NCBI RefSeq assembly: GCF_003852425.1
Contig: NZ_QAJN01000011.1
Coordinates: forward strand, 1 to 64,000
Length of the DNA: 64,000 bases
Direction of reading: 5' to 3'
Origin: Paucibacter sp. KBW04
GTDB taxonomy: Bacteria; Pseudomonadota; Gammaproteobacteria; Burkholderiales; Burkholderiaceae_C
The first letter of the stretch is position 1. Each line of letters starts with the position of its first letter. Below are positions 35,737-44,437 of the stretch, piece after piece. The position numbers and the translations under genes are program-made. The notes beneath the pieces were generated by a model. That model ran no database searches and was not told the origin of the DNA. It worked only from the letters and a program-made list of their open reading frames with translations.

Positions 35737-38097
35737 TCAGTTGAACTGGCGCCCTGGGCGCAGACGAAACAGGCAGGCCAAGCCCAGGCCCATCAGGGTC
35801 CAGGTCTGCGGCTCGGGCACCCCGCTCACCCACAACACACCTGTGCTGTGAAGTTGCGAAACATCCCAGCTCAGGCCCGCGGTCAAACTGGGTAGATAGA
35901 AGTCCTCAAAGCTGCCCACCGGCGCCTGGGCATAGCTGAACAGGGCAAAGTGATCGCCTGCATGAGGCGTGAAGCCATTGACCAGATTGATCTGCAGAAA
36001 GCTTGTTTCTTCAAACAGCACGCTGCTGCTGAAGACGATGCGGTCATGCTGGCTACCAGGGCTCAGCCCACCTAACTCCATGGTCACCAGGCTGGCAAAC
36101 TGCACATTGCCCATCTGCACCTCGGCGGGCGAAGCGCCTGGCGAGTAGCCGCCCTCAAAGCGATGCATGCCCTCCAGGCCGGTGAAACTGCCCTTGCCCG
36201 AGACGGCACCGGCGTAGACGATGCGTGCGCCGCCGCTGACCCGCACTTCGCCGTCGTTGACGAGGCCGTCCCAAATCGTCAAATCGGCGCCGTCCTGGGC
36301 ATGGATCAGCCCGCGCGCGTTGTTGTAGACATTGCCCAGAATCTCCGCCCTGCCACTGCCCACCAGAATGTGGCCGCCGTTTTGCATGGCATTGGCACCG
36401 TAGTCCACCTGCAGCACACCGCGCTGAATCTCCACGGTGGCACCGCCCTGATTGATCAGCCGCCCCTCAAAGGCCAGGGTGCCACCGTCTTGAATTCGGA
36501 CGTGCGAGGCGTCCGCCATTGAATGCGCTGTGCCCGCCAGGGTCAGGTGTTGCCCCGCCCCGACCTGGATGCCGGTGGCACCGCCGCCGCGATTGATCAC
36601 ATTGGCCTCGATGCGGCCATTGCCGGTGATCAGGCCACGATTGTCCAGGCCGCCGTCGAGCGCCAAGACGCCGTCAAATCTGGCCATCACGGCGCCGTGG
36701 TTGAGCACGCCCGCTTGGCCCAACACCCGGCCATCGCCGCTCAGCGTGCCGCTGCGCCCGATCACCAGGCCACTGCCGGCGTCGATCACGTGGCCGACAT
36801 TCAAACGCAGGCTGATGGCAGCATTGCCGCCGGGCAAGTCGCCGCCAAGCTGCAAGCTCTTGGCCGAAAAACTGCGATCAACAAACACCGTTTGCGCACT
36901 GCTGGAGACAATCTCCACGTCCAGCAAGCGATTGGGGGTGAAACCCAGACCACTGTCCCAATTACCCGCTTCGCTGATGCTGCCGCCGGCTGATTGGGCC
37001 CAGCTCAAGCTGCCCTCGGGGCTGAGCAACAAGGCCCGCCCGCTGCTGCTCTGGGCCACTATCTGCCCCAAAGCATTGATGCCGACGGCCCCAGCAGGCC
37101 GCTCTCCCGCCTGCAGGCCGACTGTGTAGGCACCCAAGTCCACCGCGCCGCCCGAATCGGAGTGAAGAAAGGCTTGGTTACCACGATGGTTGCCTTGGGT
37201 GAACCAGCCCACAGTTTGCCCACCCTCATTGATGCCGCTAGCGCCACTGGCAAAGCCCTGATCCAGCACGCCAGCGATGCGAGTCATCGCCCCGTCGCGC
37301 CACTTGAATGCGTGCCAGAGGTTTTGTCCATCAGCAATCAAGGACTGGCCCACCGCCGTACCCTGCCCATTCAAGGCAGCCGCATAGGCTGAATTGCCGC
37401 CCAGTGAACCCAGGTCACGAAACTGCCCGCCGTCCCAGAGCGCGGCACGGTAGCTCGAATCACTGCTTCGGTAGTAATAGCCTGCAATTTGCCCAGCGTC
37501 ATTGATGGCGGTCGCCGCCACATGGCGACTCACCGGGCTGGGCAGCATCGCCAACTGGCCGTCGGCCCCGCGCAGAAATGCCTGGGGCTGAGTTCCGGCC
37601 GAGTCAGCCACGCTGCCCACCAGCTGCCCGCTCTGATTGACGCCCGAGACCTGCAAATCCGTGCCGTTAGGGATGGCAAATTGCTGCGCCGTGCCGAGCT
37701 GGCCGGTATTGCCTCTGAAGCTTTGGGTAAAACCTAGAGCACCGAGATTGTTGCTGCCCGTCACCGTGCCCACCACATTGACCCTGCCAAGAGGCCCTTG
37801 GGGATTGGAAATCCCGGTCGCAATGGAGCCATAGCCTGCGGCCACCGGCCCGCCAACGCTGAGCATCTGGCCGCCGCTGTAGAGGAAGGCGTGGTAGAGG
37901 CCGTCTGCGGTTTTCGCGCCGCCCACCACCTGGCCGGCATCATTGATCGCCGTCACTGTGAGGGCCTGGCTGTCGCCCAAACTCGGCAGATTGGGAATCG
38001 CCTGCGCTTGCCAGCGGATTTCTCCCGCCTGGGCCGCGACGGGCAAGAATTGCAGGATCGCGGCGAACAAAACGGTCTTGCGTAGGGCATGAGGCAT
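35737..38097 (-). CDS. Large PEP-CTERM protein with HAF repeats
   Basis: A 786-residue exported protein. A signal peptide (MPHALRKTVLFAAILQFLPVAAQA) is followed by at least five HAF-type extracellular repeats (INDAGQVVGG...HAFLY, VNQSGQLVGS...QAFLR, INDAGQIAGY...RAALW, LNGQGTAVGQ...HAFKW, INEGGQTVGW...QAFLH). Then comes an autotransporter-like beta-helix stretch (about 370-690, recurring GxLxNxGxI and GGxLxxxG patterns), and a C-terminal PEP-CTERM signal (VPEPQTWTLMGLGLACLFRLRPGR). The start at 38097 has GGAGAAG upstream. It heads the minus-strand run PEP-CTERM, PEP-CTERM, kinase. Likely a surface or matrix adhesin-like protein; inferred. Confidence 0.9.
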   Translation of the reverse strand: MPHALRKTVLFAAILQFLPVAAQAGEIRWQAQAIPNLPSLGDSQALTVTAINDAGQVVGGAKTADGLYHAFLYSGGQMLSVGGPVAAGYGSIATGISNPQGPLGRVNVVGTVTGSNNLGALGFTQSFRGNTGQLGTAQQFAIPNGTDLQVSGVNQSGQLVGSVADSAGTQPQAFLRGADGQLAMLPSPVSRHVAATAINDAGQIAGYYYRSSDSSYRAALWDGGQFRDLGSLGGNSAYAAALNGQGTAVGQSLIADGQNLWHAFKWRDGAMTRIAGVLDQGFASGASGINEGGQTVGWFTQGNHRGNQAFLHSDSGGAVDLGAYTVGLQAGERPAGAVGINALGQIVAQSSSGRALLLSPEGSLSWAQSAGGSISEAGNWDSGLGFTPNRLLDVEIVSSSAQTVFVDRSFSAKSLQLGGDLPGGNAAISLRLNVGHVIDAGSGLVIGRSGTLSGDGRVLGQAGVLNHGAVMARFDGVLALDGGLDNRGLITGNGRIEANVINRGGGATGIQVGAGQHLTLAGTAHSMADASHVRIQDGGTLAFEGRLINQGGATVEIQRGVLQVDYGANAMQNGGHILVGSGRAEILGNVYNNARGLIHAQDGADLTIWDGLVNDGEVRVSGGARIVYAGAVSGKGSFTGLEGMHRFEGGYSPGASPAEVQMGNVQFASLVTMELGGLSPGSQHDRIVFSSSVLFEETSFLQINLVNGFTPHAGDHFALFSYAQAPVGSFEDFYLPSLTAGLSWDVSQLHSTGVLWVSGVPEPQTWTLMGLGLACLFRLRPGRQFN

Positions 38098-38275
38098 GGG
38101 ACTTCTCCGGTTGGCTTGAGGAGGGAATCGAAATCGCTCACTCAAAAACGTCAAACCCAGCACCTCAAACGTGGGGGGCAACCCTTGGCGCCGATGAATG
38201 CGGTGCAATCCCGCTGGTCTGCCGTCGCGGCCTCACCAATACTGAGCACTCCACCGCGATGCACGCGTCAAGCCC

Positions 38276-38848
38276 ATGTCCGATAGCCGTCCCCCCCCCC
38301 TCAAGCCCTGCGCCCTGGCCGAACAAGCCCCTATGCCGCCCGCAGGCAATGAACGCGAATGGTTCGAGCAGCTTTACCACGAGCTGCGTCGGCGCGCCCG
38401 CGGCGAGCTGTTCCGCCACGAGGCGCTGAGCCTGGGGCCCTCCACGCTCTTGCACGAAGCCTGGATGCGCATGGACGCCCGCGCGCTCAACTTCAGCAGC
38501 CAGGCGGAGCTGTGCAGCTATGCGGCAAGAGTGATGCGCGGCATCGTCATCGATCACATCCGCCAGCGCCGTAGCCAACGCCATGGCGGGGAGTTCCATT
38601 TCGTGCCGCTGGACAGCTTGGTCGAACTCAAGGCCATGGCCGAGGACGACACCCTCAAGCTGGACGAGGCCATCGAAGCGCTGGCCGCCGTCAAGCCGGA
38701 CTGGGCCGCCATCGTGGAGCTGAAATTCTTCGGCGGCCTGAACTTTGCCGAGATTGCCGCGCTGCGCGGCGTGTCGGAGCGCACCGTGCAGCGCGACTGG
38801 GAGAAGGCGCGCATCTTTTTGTTCGATTCGATGCGCAGCCCGAGGTGA
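38276..38848 (+). CDS. ECF-type RNA polymerase sigma factor (ECF43-like)
   Basis: A 190-residue sigma factor of the Sigma70_ECF type common in planctomycetes and proteobacterial kinase-linked loci. Region 2 is LYHELRRRARGELFRHE...STLLHEAWMRM...YAARVMRGIVIDHIRQRRSQRHGG; region 4 is LAAVKPDWAAIVELKFFGGLNFAEIAALRGVSERTVQRDWEKARIFL. No anti-sigma gene is adjacent. A divergent locus encodes two PEP-CTERM proteins and a Ser/Thr kinase; ECF43 members are activated by kinase phosphorylation. Codons 6-9 contain ten consecutive C (38291-38300). An alternative start at codon 20 (38333) would place that tract outside the gene. Confidence 0.9.
   Translation: MSDSRPPPLKPCALAEQAPMPPAGNEREWFEQLYHELRRRARGELFRHEALSLGPSTLLHEAWMRMDARALNFSSQAELCSYAARVMRGIVIDHIRQRRSQRHGGEFHFVPLDSLVELKAMAEDDTLKLDEAIEALAAVKPDWAAIVELKFFGGLNFAEIAALRGVSERTVQRDWEKARIFLFDSMRSPR
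38291..38300 (+). repeat. Poly-C tract (10 C) at the start of the sigma gene
   Basis: Ten uninterrupted C lie 15 bp inside the annotated sigma-factor frame (codons CGT CCC CCC CCC CTC). Homopolymers of this length slip during replication in other bacteria, so reading frame or, if translation starts at 38333, leader length could vary between cells. Confidence 0.85.
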
Positions 38849-38937
38849 ATTTCACCTGACTGTCGTCTTTGCCCCCGGCTTCTCGATCCTCTCTTGCAGC
38901 AGGGCTTGGCCTTGCTGCAAGCACAGGAGAGCAAGCC

Positions 38938-39663
38938 ATGAACCCCGCCAGCCCCACCCACTACCAGATCCACCACTACCCCACCGAATGGATAGACGTC
39001 TGGCACTGTGCTCACAAACACCGAGGCGCGCGCCTGACCCTGCGTCCCATCCTGCCGCAAGACCAGGCCGGCCTGGCGCAGATGGTGGACGGCCTGAGCG
39101 CCAAATCCCGCCACGAACGCTTCCACGGCGGCATCAAACACTTGTCCGCCCAATGGCTGAGCCGCATGACGGAGTTGGACTACCAGCAACACCTGGCCTT
39201 CGTGGTCACCCACCGCTGTGGCAGGCTGGACGAAGAGATCGTCGCCGAGGCGCGCTACGCCATCGACGGCGCGGCCAGCCCGGACGGCCAAGCCGCGGCC
39301 GAGTTCGCCCTGAGCGTGCGAGACGACTGGCAGGGCTGCGGTATCGGCTTGCGCGCGATGTGCGCCTTGCTGGTGGCCGCACGCGAGCATTCGCTGAACT
39401 GGCTACATGGCGAGGTGATCGCCGACAACACAGCCATGCTGGGCCTGATGCGGCGCTGCCAGTTCATCTGCACGCCATGTACCGAGGACGCGCAGCTCGT
39501 CCATGTGGAGCGCTCGCTCAGCCTCAGCCCCCCACTGCCCTGGCCCCAAGACACGATCAACAAAACGGGTTCGAAAGCCGGGGCGCTATCGACGGGCGCA
39601 CCCTCAAGCTGGTTGACCCGCTGGCAGCCCAGCAGCCTGATGTCGATCTGGGGCACGCGATGA
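38938..39663 (+). CDS. GNAT family N-acetyltransferase
   Basis: A 241-residue protein with a GNAT domain. LTLRPILPQDQAGLAQMVDGLSAKSRHERFHGG opens the fold, and the acetyl-CoA loop appears as VRDDWQGCGIGLRAMCALL. The start pattern matches the acetyltransferase module of Pat-like protein acetyltransferases, but no CoA-ligase-like domain is present. ATG 38938 follows GGAGA with suitable spacing. The C-terminal 40 residues are Ser/Trp-rich and not part of the fold. Its stop overlaps the patatin start (ATGA). Substrate unknown. Confidence 0.88.
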   Translation: MNPASPTHYQIHHYPTEWIDVWHCAHKHRGARLTLRPILPQDQAGLAQMVDGLSAKSRHERFHGGIKHLSAQWLSRMTELDYQQHLAFVVTHRCGRLDEEIVAEARYAIDGAASPDGQAAAEFALSVRDDWQGCGIGLRAMCALLVAAREHSLNWLHGEVIADNTAMLGLMRRCQFICTPCTEDAQLVHVERSLSLSPPLPWPQDTINKTGSKAGALSTGAPSSWLTRWQPSSLMSIWGTR

Positions 39664-40535
39664 ACCGGCGCTTGCAGCAAGCCCTGCCTTGCGCCAAGCC
39701 GGCGCTGGCCCTGGTGCTGGGCAGTGGCGGTGTCAAAAGCATCGCCGGCCTGGGCGTGGCCGAGGTGCTGCACGAGCAAGGCTTGTGGCCGGACCTGATC
39801 GTGGGCTGCAGCGCCGGCGCCATCTTTGGCGCCCTGTTGGCCCTGGAGATGAAGACCCAGGAGGCGATGCAGCTGGCCACCCAGATGTGGTCTCGCGAGG
39901 TCACCAGCAAGAAACGCTGGCGAGCACCGCTGGAGCTTTTGCTGCCCCGCCTGATGGGCTTCAACAGCCAGCGCTTTGCCATGCGCCAGGACGATTTGAT
40001 CTGCGACCGCTTGGACCAAGTCTTCGGCGGCCTGCGCATCGAGGAGCTGCCCCTGCGCCTGCGCATCAACGCCACCGATGCGCACACGGGCGAGCGAGTG
40101 GTGCTGGAGCGCGGGCCGCTGGCTCAGGCCTTACGGGCCAGCATCGCCCTGCCCTTCTTGTTCTCGCCCAAGCGCATCGCCGAGCAATGGCTGATCGACG
40201 GCAGCATCTCCGACCCTCTGCCCGTGGCCCTGGCCCAAGAGGCCAAGCAGGTCGTCGCCATGGGTTTTCAGGTGCCGGCGCCGCGCATCGTGGACCGCGC
40301 CTCGCGCCTTGCCACGCGCACGACGGCGGCCCTTAGCAATAATCTGATGCAGGCCCGGCTGGACGCCTTTGGGCCTGGGGAAATGCTGGCGCTCTTCCCC
40401 CAGCTGCCGCGCCGCATCGGCCTGTTTGAGACCAGTGCCATGCCGGAGCTGATCGCCCTGGGCCGGCAGGCGGCCGAGGCCGCGCTACCCGGTTTCTTGC
40501 AGCAGCAAGCACCCGCGATTTACAGCGTCGGGTAG
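39660..40535 (+). CDS. Patatin-like phospholipase family protein
   Basis: A 291-residue patatin-fold hydrolase. The oxyanion motif LGSGGVKSIAGLG, the nucleophile GCSAG and the catalytic dyad Asp in LIDGSISDP are all present. Patatins act on membrane lipids; RssA-type bacterial members have no fixed role. No signal peptide is evident. It is translationally coupled to the GNAT gene. Its last 16 bp overlap the end of the convergent old yellow enzyme gene. Confidence 0.93.
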   Translation: MNRRLQQALPCAKPALALVLGSGGVKSIAGLGVAEVLHEQGLWPDLIVGCSAGAIFGALLALEMKTQEAMQLATQMWSREVTSKKRWRAPLELLLPRLMGFNSQRFAMRQDDLICDRLDQVFGGLRIEELPLRLRINATDAHTGERVVLERGPLAQALRASIALPFLFSPKRIAEQWLIDGSISDPLPVALAQEAKQVVAMGFQVPAPRIVDRASRLATRTTAALSNNLMQARLDAFGPGEMLALFPQLPRRIGLFETSAMPELIALGRQAAEAALPGFLQQQAPAIYSVG

Positions 40536-41575
40536 TCCGTATAGCCCTTGGCGCCCGGCGTGTAGAAGGTGCTGGGGTCCGGCGCATTGAGCGCCGCGCC
40601 GGACTTGAAGCGGGCCGGCAGATCGGGGTTGGCCAGGAAGCCGGTGCCGAAGGCGACGGCGTCCAGCTTGCCCGCCGCCAGAGCCTGTTGCGACTCTTCA
40701 AATCCATAGCCCATATTGCCAATCAGCAAACCCTTGTAGTGGGCACGGGCCGGCGTCATCACATCACCGCTCTGGGCCTGGAAGAAGTCGGCGCGCATCA
40801 CATGCAGATAGGCGAGCTTGAAGCGGTTCAGCTGCTCGGCCAGGTAACTGATCAAGCCCACCGGGTCGCTGTCCACCATGCTGTTGTAGCTATTCAAGGG
40901 CGAGAGGCGCAGGCCCACACGGTCGCTGCCGATGGCGGCGGTCACGGCCTCCAAGACCTCAAAGAGGAAGCGAGCGCGGTTCTCCAGCGAGCCGCCGTAG
41001 GCGTCGGTGCGCTTGTTGGCGCCATCGCGCAGGAACTGGTCGATCAGATAGCCGTTGGCGCCATGCACTTCCACGCCATCAAAACCGGCAGCGATGGCGT
41101 TGCGGGCGGCTTGGGCATAGGCGGCCACCAGGGCGGGGATCTCGTCCAAGCGCAGGGCGCGCGGCAAGGCGTTTGGCAGCTTGCCCTGGGGGGTGTGGAC
41201 CTCACCCTCGATGGCGATGGCGCTGGCGGAAACGTTCTCTGCACCCTCGTTCATGGCGGGGTGGGCCGCGCGGCCGGCGTGCCAGATCTGCATGAAGATG
41301 CGGCCGCCCTTGGCGTGCACCGCGGCCGTGACCTGCTTCCAGGCCTCGATCTGGGCGGCGGAATAGATGCCGGGTTCGGAGTTGAAGGCCGAGGTGCCGG
41401 GCGCAATCATGGTGCACTCGGTGATGATGAGGCCGGCGCTGGCGCGCTGGGCGTAGTACTCGGCCATCAAGGCATTGGGCATATGGCCGGCATCGGCCCG
41501 GGTGCGGGTCAGCGGCGCCATCAAGAGGCGGTTGGGCAGATTCAGGGCACCGGCTTGCAAGGAGCTGAACAACAT
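40520..41575 (-). CDS. Old yellow enzyme family alkene reductase
   Basis: An FMN-dependent TIM-barrel ene-reductase of 351 residues. Features: NRLLMAPLTRTRA near the N terminus, IMQIWHAGRAAHP-like segment (RIFMQIWHAGR), the active-site pair in EVHGANGYLIDQFL and the Tyr-containing RTDAYGGSLENRARF. C-terminal GTGFLANPDLPARF binds FMN phosphate. It resembles NemA (N-ethylmaleimide reductase). Relatives reduce activated alkenes, nitro-compounds and glycerol trinitrate. ATG 41575 has AAAGG 8 nt upstream. No nemR-like regulator is adjacent. Confidence 0.93.
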   Translation of the reverse strand: MLFSSLQAGALNLPNRLLMAPLTRTRADAGHMPNALMAEYYAQRASAGLIITECTMIAPGTSAFNSEPGIYSAAQIEAWKQVTAAVHAKGGRIFMQIWHAGRAAHPAMNEGAENVSASAIAIEGEVHTPQGKLPNALPRALRLDEIPALVAAYAQAARNAIAAGFDGVEVHGANGYLIDQFLRDGANKRTDAYGGSLENRARFLFEVLEAVTAAIGSDRVGLRLSPLNSYNSMVDSDPVGLISYLAEQLNRFKLAYLHVMRADFFQAQSGDVMTPARAHYKGLLIGNMGYGFEESQQALAAGKLDAVAFGTGFLANPDLPARFKSGAALNAPDPSTFYTPGAKGYTDYPTL

Positions 41576-41688
41576 AGACAAGACCTTTCGCTAGGACTAA
41601 ACAGAGGCGACGCAAGGTAACACCCGCAGAAATGGCCTTGGGCCGGGCGGGGCTTCTCAGAAACAGCGTATAGCACGGCGACTCAGGC

Positions 41689-43005
41689 CTACTGAATCGG
41701 CGTGAAGCTCGTAGGCAAAACCAGGCTCACTGCCAAGCCAGGCTCCGCATTGGCAAAACTCAGCTGCCCGCCATGGGCCAGGGCGATCAAGCGGCACAGG
41801 CTCAGGCCCAGGCCGGCTCCGCCCTCGCTGCGGCTGCGGGCCGCGTCGGTGCGGTAAAAAGGCTGGCCCAGCTGAGACAAAAGCTCGGGCGCTACGCCCG
41901 GCCCCTGGTCACGCAGCCGCAACTCAATGCCTTGCGCACTGATTCGAGTGCTGAGCTGCACAGGCCCCAGCTCGGGCCGGTGATGACGGGCGGCGTTGTC
42001 CAGCAAATTGCGCAGCAGCAACTGAATGCGCATAGGGTCCAGCTGAAGCAGCGGCAATTCCTTGGCCAAATCCAGCTCCACCGCGGTGGATTGGCGCCCC
42101 ACCGCCTCGCGCGCCAGGGCGTTCAGATTCACCGCCTGCAGTTGCAAGGCCTTGTGTCCGGCACCCAGGCGCTCGCTTTCCAGCAAATCATTGATCAGCT
42201 CGGCCATCAGGCCCAGGTCGTGCAGCATGGCCTGCTGGGCCTGGCCGGGCTCCACCAGCTCGGCGTTCAAGCGCGCCCGAGTCAGGGGGCTGCGCAACTC
42301 GTGGCTGATGGCCAAGAGCAAGGCGCGCTTGCCGTCCAGCATCTGCTGGATATCGGCCGCCATCTGATTGAAGCGCAGGGCCAGATCGCCCAATTCGTCG
42401 AGATGGCGCGGGCCCTTCAGGCCCTGTCGTATCGGTATGCGATGGTCAAACTCGCCGCGTCCAAAGGCCTCCGCGCCCTGGGCCATGGCTTGCAAGGGGC
42501 GCAGCATCCAGCGCACGCTGGCGTAAGCCAGGGCCGTCACCAGCAAAAGCCCCGCCAACATCCACCAGGCCTTGCGGCTGGGATGCTGGTTCCAGGCCAG
42601 GCGGGAAAGGCCGATGCGCACCTCATGCCCGTCGGCGCTGCGACGACTGAGCTGCTCGGCCCAGGCGTTATGCCGGCTCTGCCAAGGGTCGAACTTGGGC
42701 GCTTGCGGTGCCCCTTCGGCGCGCTCTTGCTGCGAACTCCAGTTCACCACCGGCCCGCGAATCGACACCTCCAGCGGCAGGCGCTGCGTCAGCGCGCGGG
42801 CACGCTCGATCTGGGGCGGCGAGCCCAGGTCCTGCACCACCCGGTCCACATAGTCGCTCATCAAGGGCTGGACCCAGCTGCGCCAGCCCTGATCGAGCAG
42901 CTGACGCACGCCGCCAACCAAGATCAGGCTGCTCAGCGCGGCCAGCAATACAAAGACCAGCACCATGCGGGCGCCGAGCCGGTGGCGCAGACGCTTGGTC
43001 TTCAT
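41689..43005 (-). CDS. Sensor histidine kinase (CpxA-like)
   Basis: A 438-residue membrane histidine kinase. Two transmembrane helices (about 14-34 and 147-165) bracket a periplasmic sensor of about 110 residues; a HAMP domain follows (about 166-222). The phospho-acceptor is His235 (AISHELRSPLTRAR), and the ATPase has N (LLRNLLDNAARH), G1 (DQGPGVA) and G2 (GGAGLGLSL) boxes. The start overlaps the stop of the response regulator gene (ATGA). With the Spy/CpxP-like gene upstream this looks like an envelope-stress system. Confidence 0.94.
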   Translation of the reverse strand: MKTKRLRHRLGARMVLVFVLLAALSSLILVGGVRQLLDQGWRSWVQPLMSDYVDRVVQDLGSPPQIERARALTQRLPLEVSIRGPVVNWSSQQERAEGAPQAPKFDPWQSRHNAWAEQLSRRSADGHEVRIGLSRLAWNQHPSRKAWWMLAGLLLVTALAYASVRWMLRPLQAMAQGAEAFGRGEFDHRIPIRQGLKGPRHLDELGDLALRFNQMAADIQQMLDGKRALLLAISHELRSPLTRARLNAELVEPGQAQQAMLHDLGLMAELINDLLESERLGAGHKALQLQAVNLNALAREAVGRQSTAVELDLAKELPLLQLDPMRIQLLLRNLLDNAARHHRPELGPVQLSTRISAQGIELRLRDQGPGVAPELLSQLGQPFYRTDAARSRSEGGAGLGLSLCRLIALAHGGQLSFANAEPGLAVSLVLPTSFTPIQ

Positions 43006-43712
43006 GTCGGCATGGCCGCCAGGGCAAAGCTGTAACCCACATTGCGCAGAGTCTTGATGGCGTCCAGCGGCTCCAGCTTGCGGCGCAGGCGGCTGACCAG
43101 AATGTCGACGGCACGGGTGTAGAGATCGGCGTCCTGGCCGCGCAGCTGGTTGAGGATCTCGTCCCGGTGCAAGACCCGGCCAGGCTCGCGCGCCAGCAAA
43201 AGCAGCAGCTCAAACTCGGTGCCGGTCAGCTCCAGCACCGTGCCGCCACGCCGCACCTCGCGGCGCAGACTGTCGATTTCCAGGCCTTCAAAGCGCTGCA
43301 CATGGGCAGGAGCTTGCGTGGCTTGTGGCAGAGGGGCCGGCGCAGCCCGGCGCAAAATGGTTTGCAAGCGTGCCGCCAGTTCGCGGGGCTCAAAAGGCTT
43401 GGCCAGATAGTCGTCCGCCCCCAGTTCCAGCCCCACCACCTTGTCGGTCAGATCACCACGGGCCGTCAGCATCAGGATGGGGATGTTGCGAAACACCCCG
43501 TCGCTTGCACGTATGCGCTTGCACAGCTCAAAGCCGTCCATCTCGGGCAGCATGCCATCCAAGATCAGCGCGTCAAAACCCTGGGTCTGCAAGCGTTGCA
43601 GGCCCAGGCTGGGTTTGAGCGCCTGCTCCAGGCTGAAGTCAAAGCGCGCCAGATACTGGGCCAGGGGCGGGCCCAGGGCTTGGTCGTCGTCGATCAGGAG
43701 CAGATGGGGCAT
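43002..43712 (-). CDS. OmpR-type response regulator (CpxR-like)
   Basis: A 236-residue response regulator. The receiver (1-120) holds the acidic pocket (IDDDQ), phospho-acceptor Asp52 (LILDGMLP), the LTAR segment and Lys in LAKPF. A Pro/Ala linker leads to a winged-helix DNA-binding domain (about 140-230, LTGTEFELLLLLAREPGRVLHRDEILNQLRG...VSRLRRKLEP...LRNVGYSF). It lies 46 bp downstream of the Spy/CpxP-like gene and overlaps the kinase gene, forming one operon that it probably autoregulates. Confidence 0.95.
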   Translation of the reverse strand: MPHLLLIDDDQALGPPLAQYLARFDFSLEQALKPSLGLQRLQTQGFDALILDGMLPEMDGFELCKRIRASDGVFRNIPILMLTARGDLTDKVVGLELGADDYLAKPFEPRELAARLQTILRRAAPAPLPQATQAPAHVQRFEGLEIDSLRREVRRGGTVLELTGTEFELLLLLAREPGRVLHRDEILNQLRGQDADLYTRAVDILVSRLRRKLEPLDAIKTLRNVGYSFALAAMPT

Positions 43713-43758
43713 GACGGTTCAGTGGCGAGGAACTTGATTCATTGTGCCCCGCCCGCGC

Positions 43759-44223
43759 TCAAGCATGACCATGGTGACGGTTCATGAAGCCGCGCAGCTT
43801 CTCCTGCTGCTCGGGCCGCAGCGAGTCATAAAAGCCCGCCATCGCGGCGATCAGGGCCGGCCCCTTCTCGTGCACGGCCGCCGTCTTGCTGTCCAACAGG
43901 GCTTGAGCCGCCGCCTGGTCAAACTTGGGGCCGGCCACCAAAGCCTGCAGCGCCTGACGAGATTCACCCTTGGCGCCCATCATGGTCTCGCGCTGGGATT
44001 GCAGGGTCTGGGCCAGTTTGTCCAGCTGCTGTTTTTGATTTGCGTCCAGATCCAGTTTGGCGCCCACCTTGGCGACGATCTGGGCTCGGCATTCGGTGGC
44101 GTCGCCGCCGTGTCGGCAGGAGCCCATGCGATGCGCGAAGGCCGATGCGCCAAAAGCAATCAGGCCCACACCGGTCAAAGCCAGCAAGCCGCGCTTGAAG
44201 AAACGTTTTTGGTAGAACTTCAT
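43759..44223 (-). CDS. Spy/CpxP family periplasmic protein
   Basis: A 154-residue periplasmic helical protein with a signal peptide (MKFYQKRFFKRGLLALTGVGLIAFGASAFA). Two LTxxQ-like motifs typical of Spy/CpxP are present in modified form: LDANQKQQLDKLAQTLQ and LRPEQQEKLRGFM. A His/Cys-rich patch (HRMGSCRHGGDATEC) after the signal and HHGH at the end could bind metal. In Cpx systems CpxP inhibits the sensor kinase and Spy is an ATP-independent chaperone. It is the first gene of the operon. Start 44223 is chosen for the signal peptide. Confidence 0.88.
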   Translation of the reverse strand: MKFYQKRFFKRGLLALTGVGLIAFGASAFAHRMGSCRHGGDATECRAQIVAKVGAKLDLDANQKQQLDKLAQTLQSQRETMMGAKGESRQALQALVAGPKFDQAAAQALLDSKTAAVHEKGPALIAAMAGFYDSLRPEQQEKLRGFMNRHHGHA

Positions 44224-44437
44224 GAGGAGAGACTCCGTCTTGCGTTGATGAGGATTGCAGTCTCCGGCGCATGGCCTGGCATGTGTTTTCACCGCGGTAT
44301 CGCTGCGTTTCGTTTTGTATCGAGCCTGCTCAAGCAGCCTGCAGCCGCTGTGGCGGCTGCGGGCTGGCGCCCACCTACAATCTCGGGATCTATAGCCCTA
44401 AGCTTCACCCACGCGGCCCAGGCCGCTTCAAGCCCTT

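Noticed and set aside
38745-39659. Upstream extension of the patatin frame
   Set aside because: It overlaps the sigma and GNAT genes and encodes Arg/Pro-rich sequence; the patatin fold begins just after 39660.
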